Part shown: positions 48,066 to 49,191 of the stretch, in pieces
Layout of the letters: every line of letters begins with the position of its first letter
How positions within the stretch are numbered: position 1 is the first letter of the stretch
Assembly: GCA_001644455.1 (NCBI GenBank)
Contig: LSTF01000002.1
Coordinates: 1-49,191, forward strand
Origin: Betaproteobacteria bacterium SCGC AG-212-J23
Lineage (GTDB): Bacteria; Pseudomonadota; Gammaproteobacteria; Burkholderiales; SG8-39
Length of the DNA stretch: 49,191 nt
Reading direction: 5' to 3'
The notes under the pieces: model-generated
Database searches by the model: none
Seen by the model: the letters and a program-made list of their open reading frames with translations, nothing else
What the model was told of the DNA's origin: nothing
Made by a program: the position numbers and the translations under genes

Positions 48066-49191
48066 GTGCGTCCCCGTAAAGTCATCCTGCTCGTCGTTCT
48101 CGGCGCGCTCGCCGTCGGTGCGGCGCTGGCCTATGCGCGATACCGCCGCGATCTCGCCGACGCCCTGCTGCGCATCGCCACCGGCAGCGAGGTGGCGCAG
48201 ACGCCCTGCGGGCCTGTCGAGTACGCGGTAGTGGGTGAAGGACCGGCCGTGCTGCTCGTGCACGGCGCGGGCGGCGGATTCGACCAGACGCTCGACGCGG
48301 CACGCGAGCTCGCGGCGAGCGGCTTTCGCGTCATCGTGCCTTCGCGCTTCGGTTACCTGCGCACGCCGCAACGCTCCGACGCGACGCCGGCGGCGCAGGC
48401 CGATGCCCATGCGTGCCTGCTCGACGCGTTGCGGGTTCCCCGCGCCGCGGTGATCGGCGTATCGGCCGGAGCGCCTTCGTCGCTGCAGTTCGCCCTGCGG
48501 TACCCCCAGCGTTGCACAGGCCTCGTGCTGCTCGTGCCGATGGCGTATTCGCCCGGTTTTCGCCCTTCGCCGCGAGCGCGGCTGATCGAGGAGACCATCG
48601 GCTCCGATTTCGCTTACTGGCTTCTCGCTCGCGGCGCCGCGAGCACCATCATGGGCACGCCCGCCGGCGTCGTCGCCCGCGCCGACGATGCGGAGAAAGC
48701 GCGCTTTGCGCGCTATGCATTGCAGCCCTTGCCGGTGAGCGAGCGCCGCGAGGGCCTGCTGAACGACCTGACCGTGGTTTCGAACCTGCAGCCGTACGAG
48801 ATCGAGCGGATCGGCGCGCCGACCCTGGTGATCAGCGCGCGCGACGATCTCTGGGGGTCCTATCAGGGCGCGATCTACACCGCGCAGCACATTCCGGGCG
48901 CGCGTTTCGTTGCGCTACCCGATGGCGGTCACCTCTGGATTGGCCATCACCGCGAGGTGATGGGCGAGACCGCGGCTTTCCTTACCGCAAACGCGCGCTG
49001 CCGCGCGGCGCGTAAACGCAGGCGAGGGCCCAGGTCTCCCGGGCGCTGTCGTAGCAAAGCACGAAGCGGCGGCCGTCGTCGCTGCTCACTTCGAAGAAGC
49101 GGTTGGCCTGCTCGGCCCAGCGACCGAGGATGCCGGCGACGATCAGGCGGCGTCCGCCGAGGAAGAAAACATGAGGCTCAGCCTCGCCCCG
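48066..49191 (+). CDS. Membrane-anchored alpha/beta hydrolase, no stop codon before window end
   Basis: GTG 48066; MRPRKVILLVVLGALAVGAALAYARYRR..., VLLVHGAGGGFDQTLD, VIGVSAGAPSSLQFALRYP, ALPDGGHLWIGHH. Catalytic fold ends about 49000; true 3' end uncertain. Confidence 0.75.
   Translation, partial: MRPRKVILLVVLGALAVGAALAYARYRRDLADALLRIATGSEVAQTPCGPVEYAVVGEGPAVLLVHGAGGGFDQTLDAARELAASGFRVIVPSRFGYLRTPQRSDATPAAQADAHACLLDALRVPRAAVIGVSAGAPSSLQFALRYPQRCTGLVLLVPMAYSPGFRPSPRARLIEETIGSDFAYWLLARGAASTIMGTPAGVVARADDAEKARFARYALQPLPVSERREGLLNDLTVVSNLQPYEIERIGAPTLVISARDDLWGSYQGAIYTAQHIPGARFVALPDGGHLWIGHHREVMGETAAFLTANARCRAARKRRRGPRSPGRCRSKARSGGRRRCSLRRSGWPARPSDRGCRRRSGGVRRGRKHEAQPRP
48982..49191 (-). CDS. 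Hypothetical protein, 5'-truncated by window edge
   Basis: Minus-strand frame ...HVFFLGGRRLIVAGILGRWAEQANRFFEVSSDDGRRFVLCYDSARETWALACVYAPRGSARLR*, protein-like composition. Confidence 0.5.
   Translation of the reverse strand, partial: RGEAEPHVFFLGGRRLIVAGILGRWAEQANRFFEVSSDDGRRFVLCYDSARETWALACVYAPRGSARLR

Overview
GC-rich chromosomal window, probably from a betaproteobacterium (inferred from hflX-hflK-hflC-DUF2065-hisZ-purA, rpsF-priB-rpsR-rplI-dnaB and alaC-hom-thrC gene orders). Left to right: hflX (5'-truncated) to purA; a TetR regulator with an RND tripartite efflux operon; tRNA-Leu(CAG) on the minus strand; rnr, rlmB; the rpsF-priB-rpsR-rplI ribosomal operon; dnaB; a minus-strand group (signal-peptide-bearing methyltransferase, PIN-PhoH ATPase, Bcp-type peroxiredoxin, haloacetate dehalogenase-like hydrolase, and an Arn/L-Ara4N-type lipid A modification cluster with ArnA split into two genes); alaC-hom-thrC; a MenA-like prenyltransferase; an Mto/Pio/Mtr-type extracellular electron-transfer cluster (monoheme cytochrome c, tetraheme NapC/CymA, decaheme MtrA/MtoA, MtrB/MtoB porin) followed directly by ccmABCDEFGHI; then a lipoprotein phosphoesterase, a GlpC/HdrD-like Fe-S protein, a GNAT protein, a small lipoprotein and an alpha/beta hydrolase. 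Main points of interest: (1) the four-gene electron conduit next to its maturation operon, with a mature monoheme cytochrome that contains no methionine; (2) the rplI-dnaB intergenic region, which holds a near-consensus LexA box and four DnaA-box-like 9-mers at exact 11-bp spacing; (3) a mirror-symmetric 14-bp divergent spacer (TAGAATTCTA) that would place both +1 sites on the start codons; (4) three genes (priB, bcp, arnA-formyltransferase) whose only sensible start is CTG; (5) short AT-rich, T-tract-containing codon patches inside GC-rich genes. No CRISPR array, transposase, integrase or prophage signal was seen. All calls were made by eye, without database searches.
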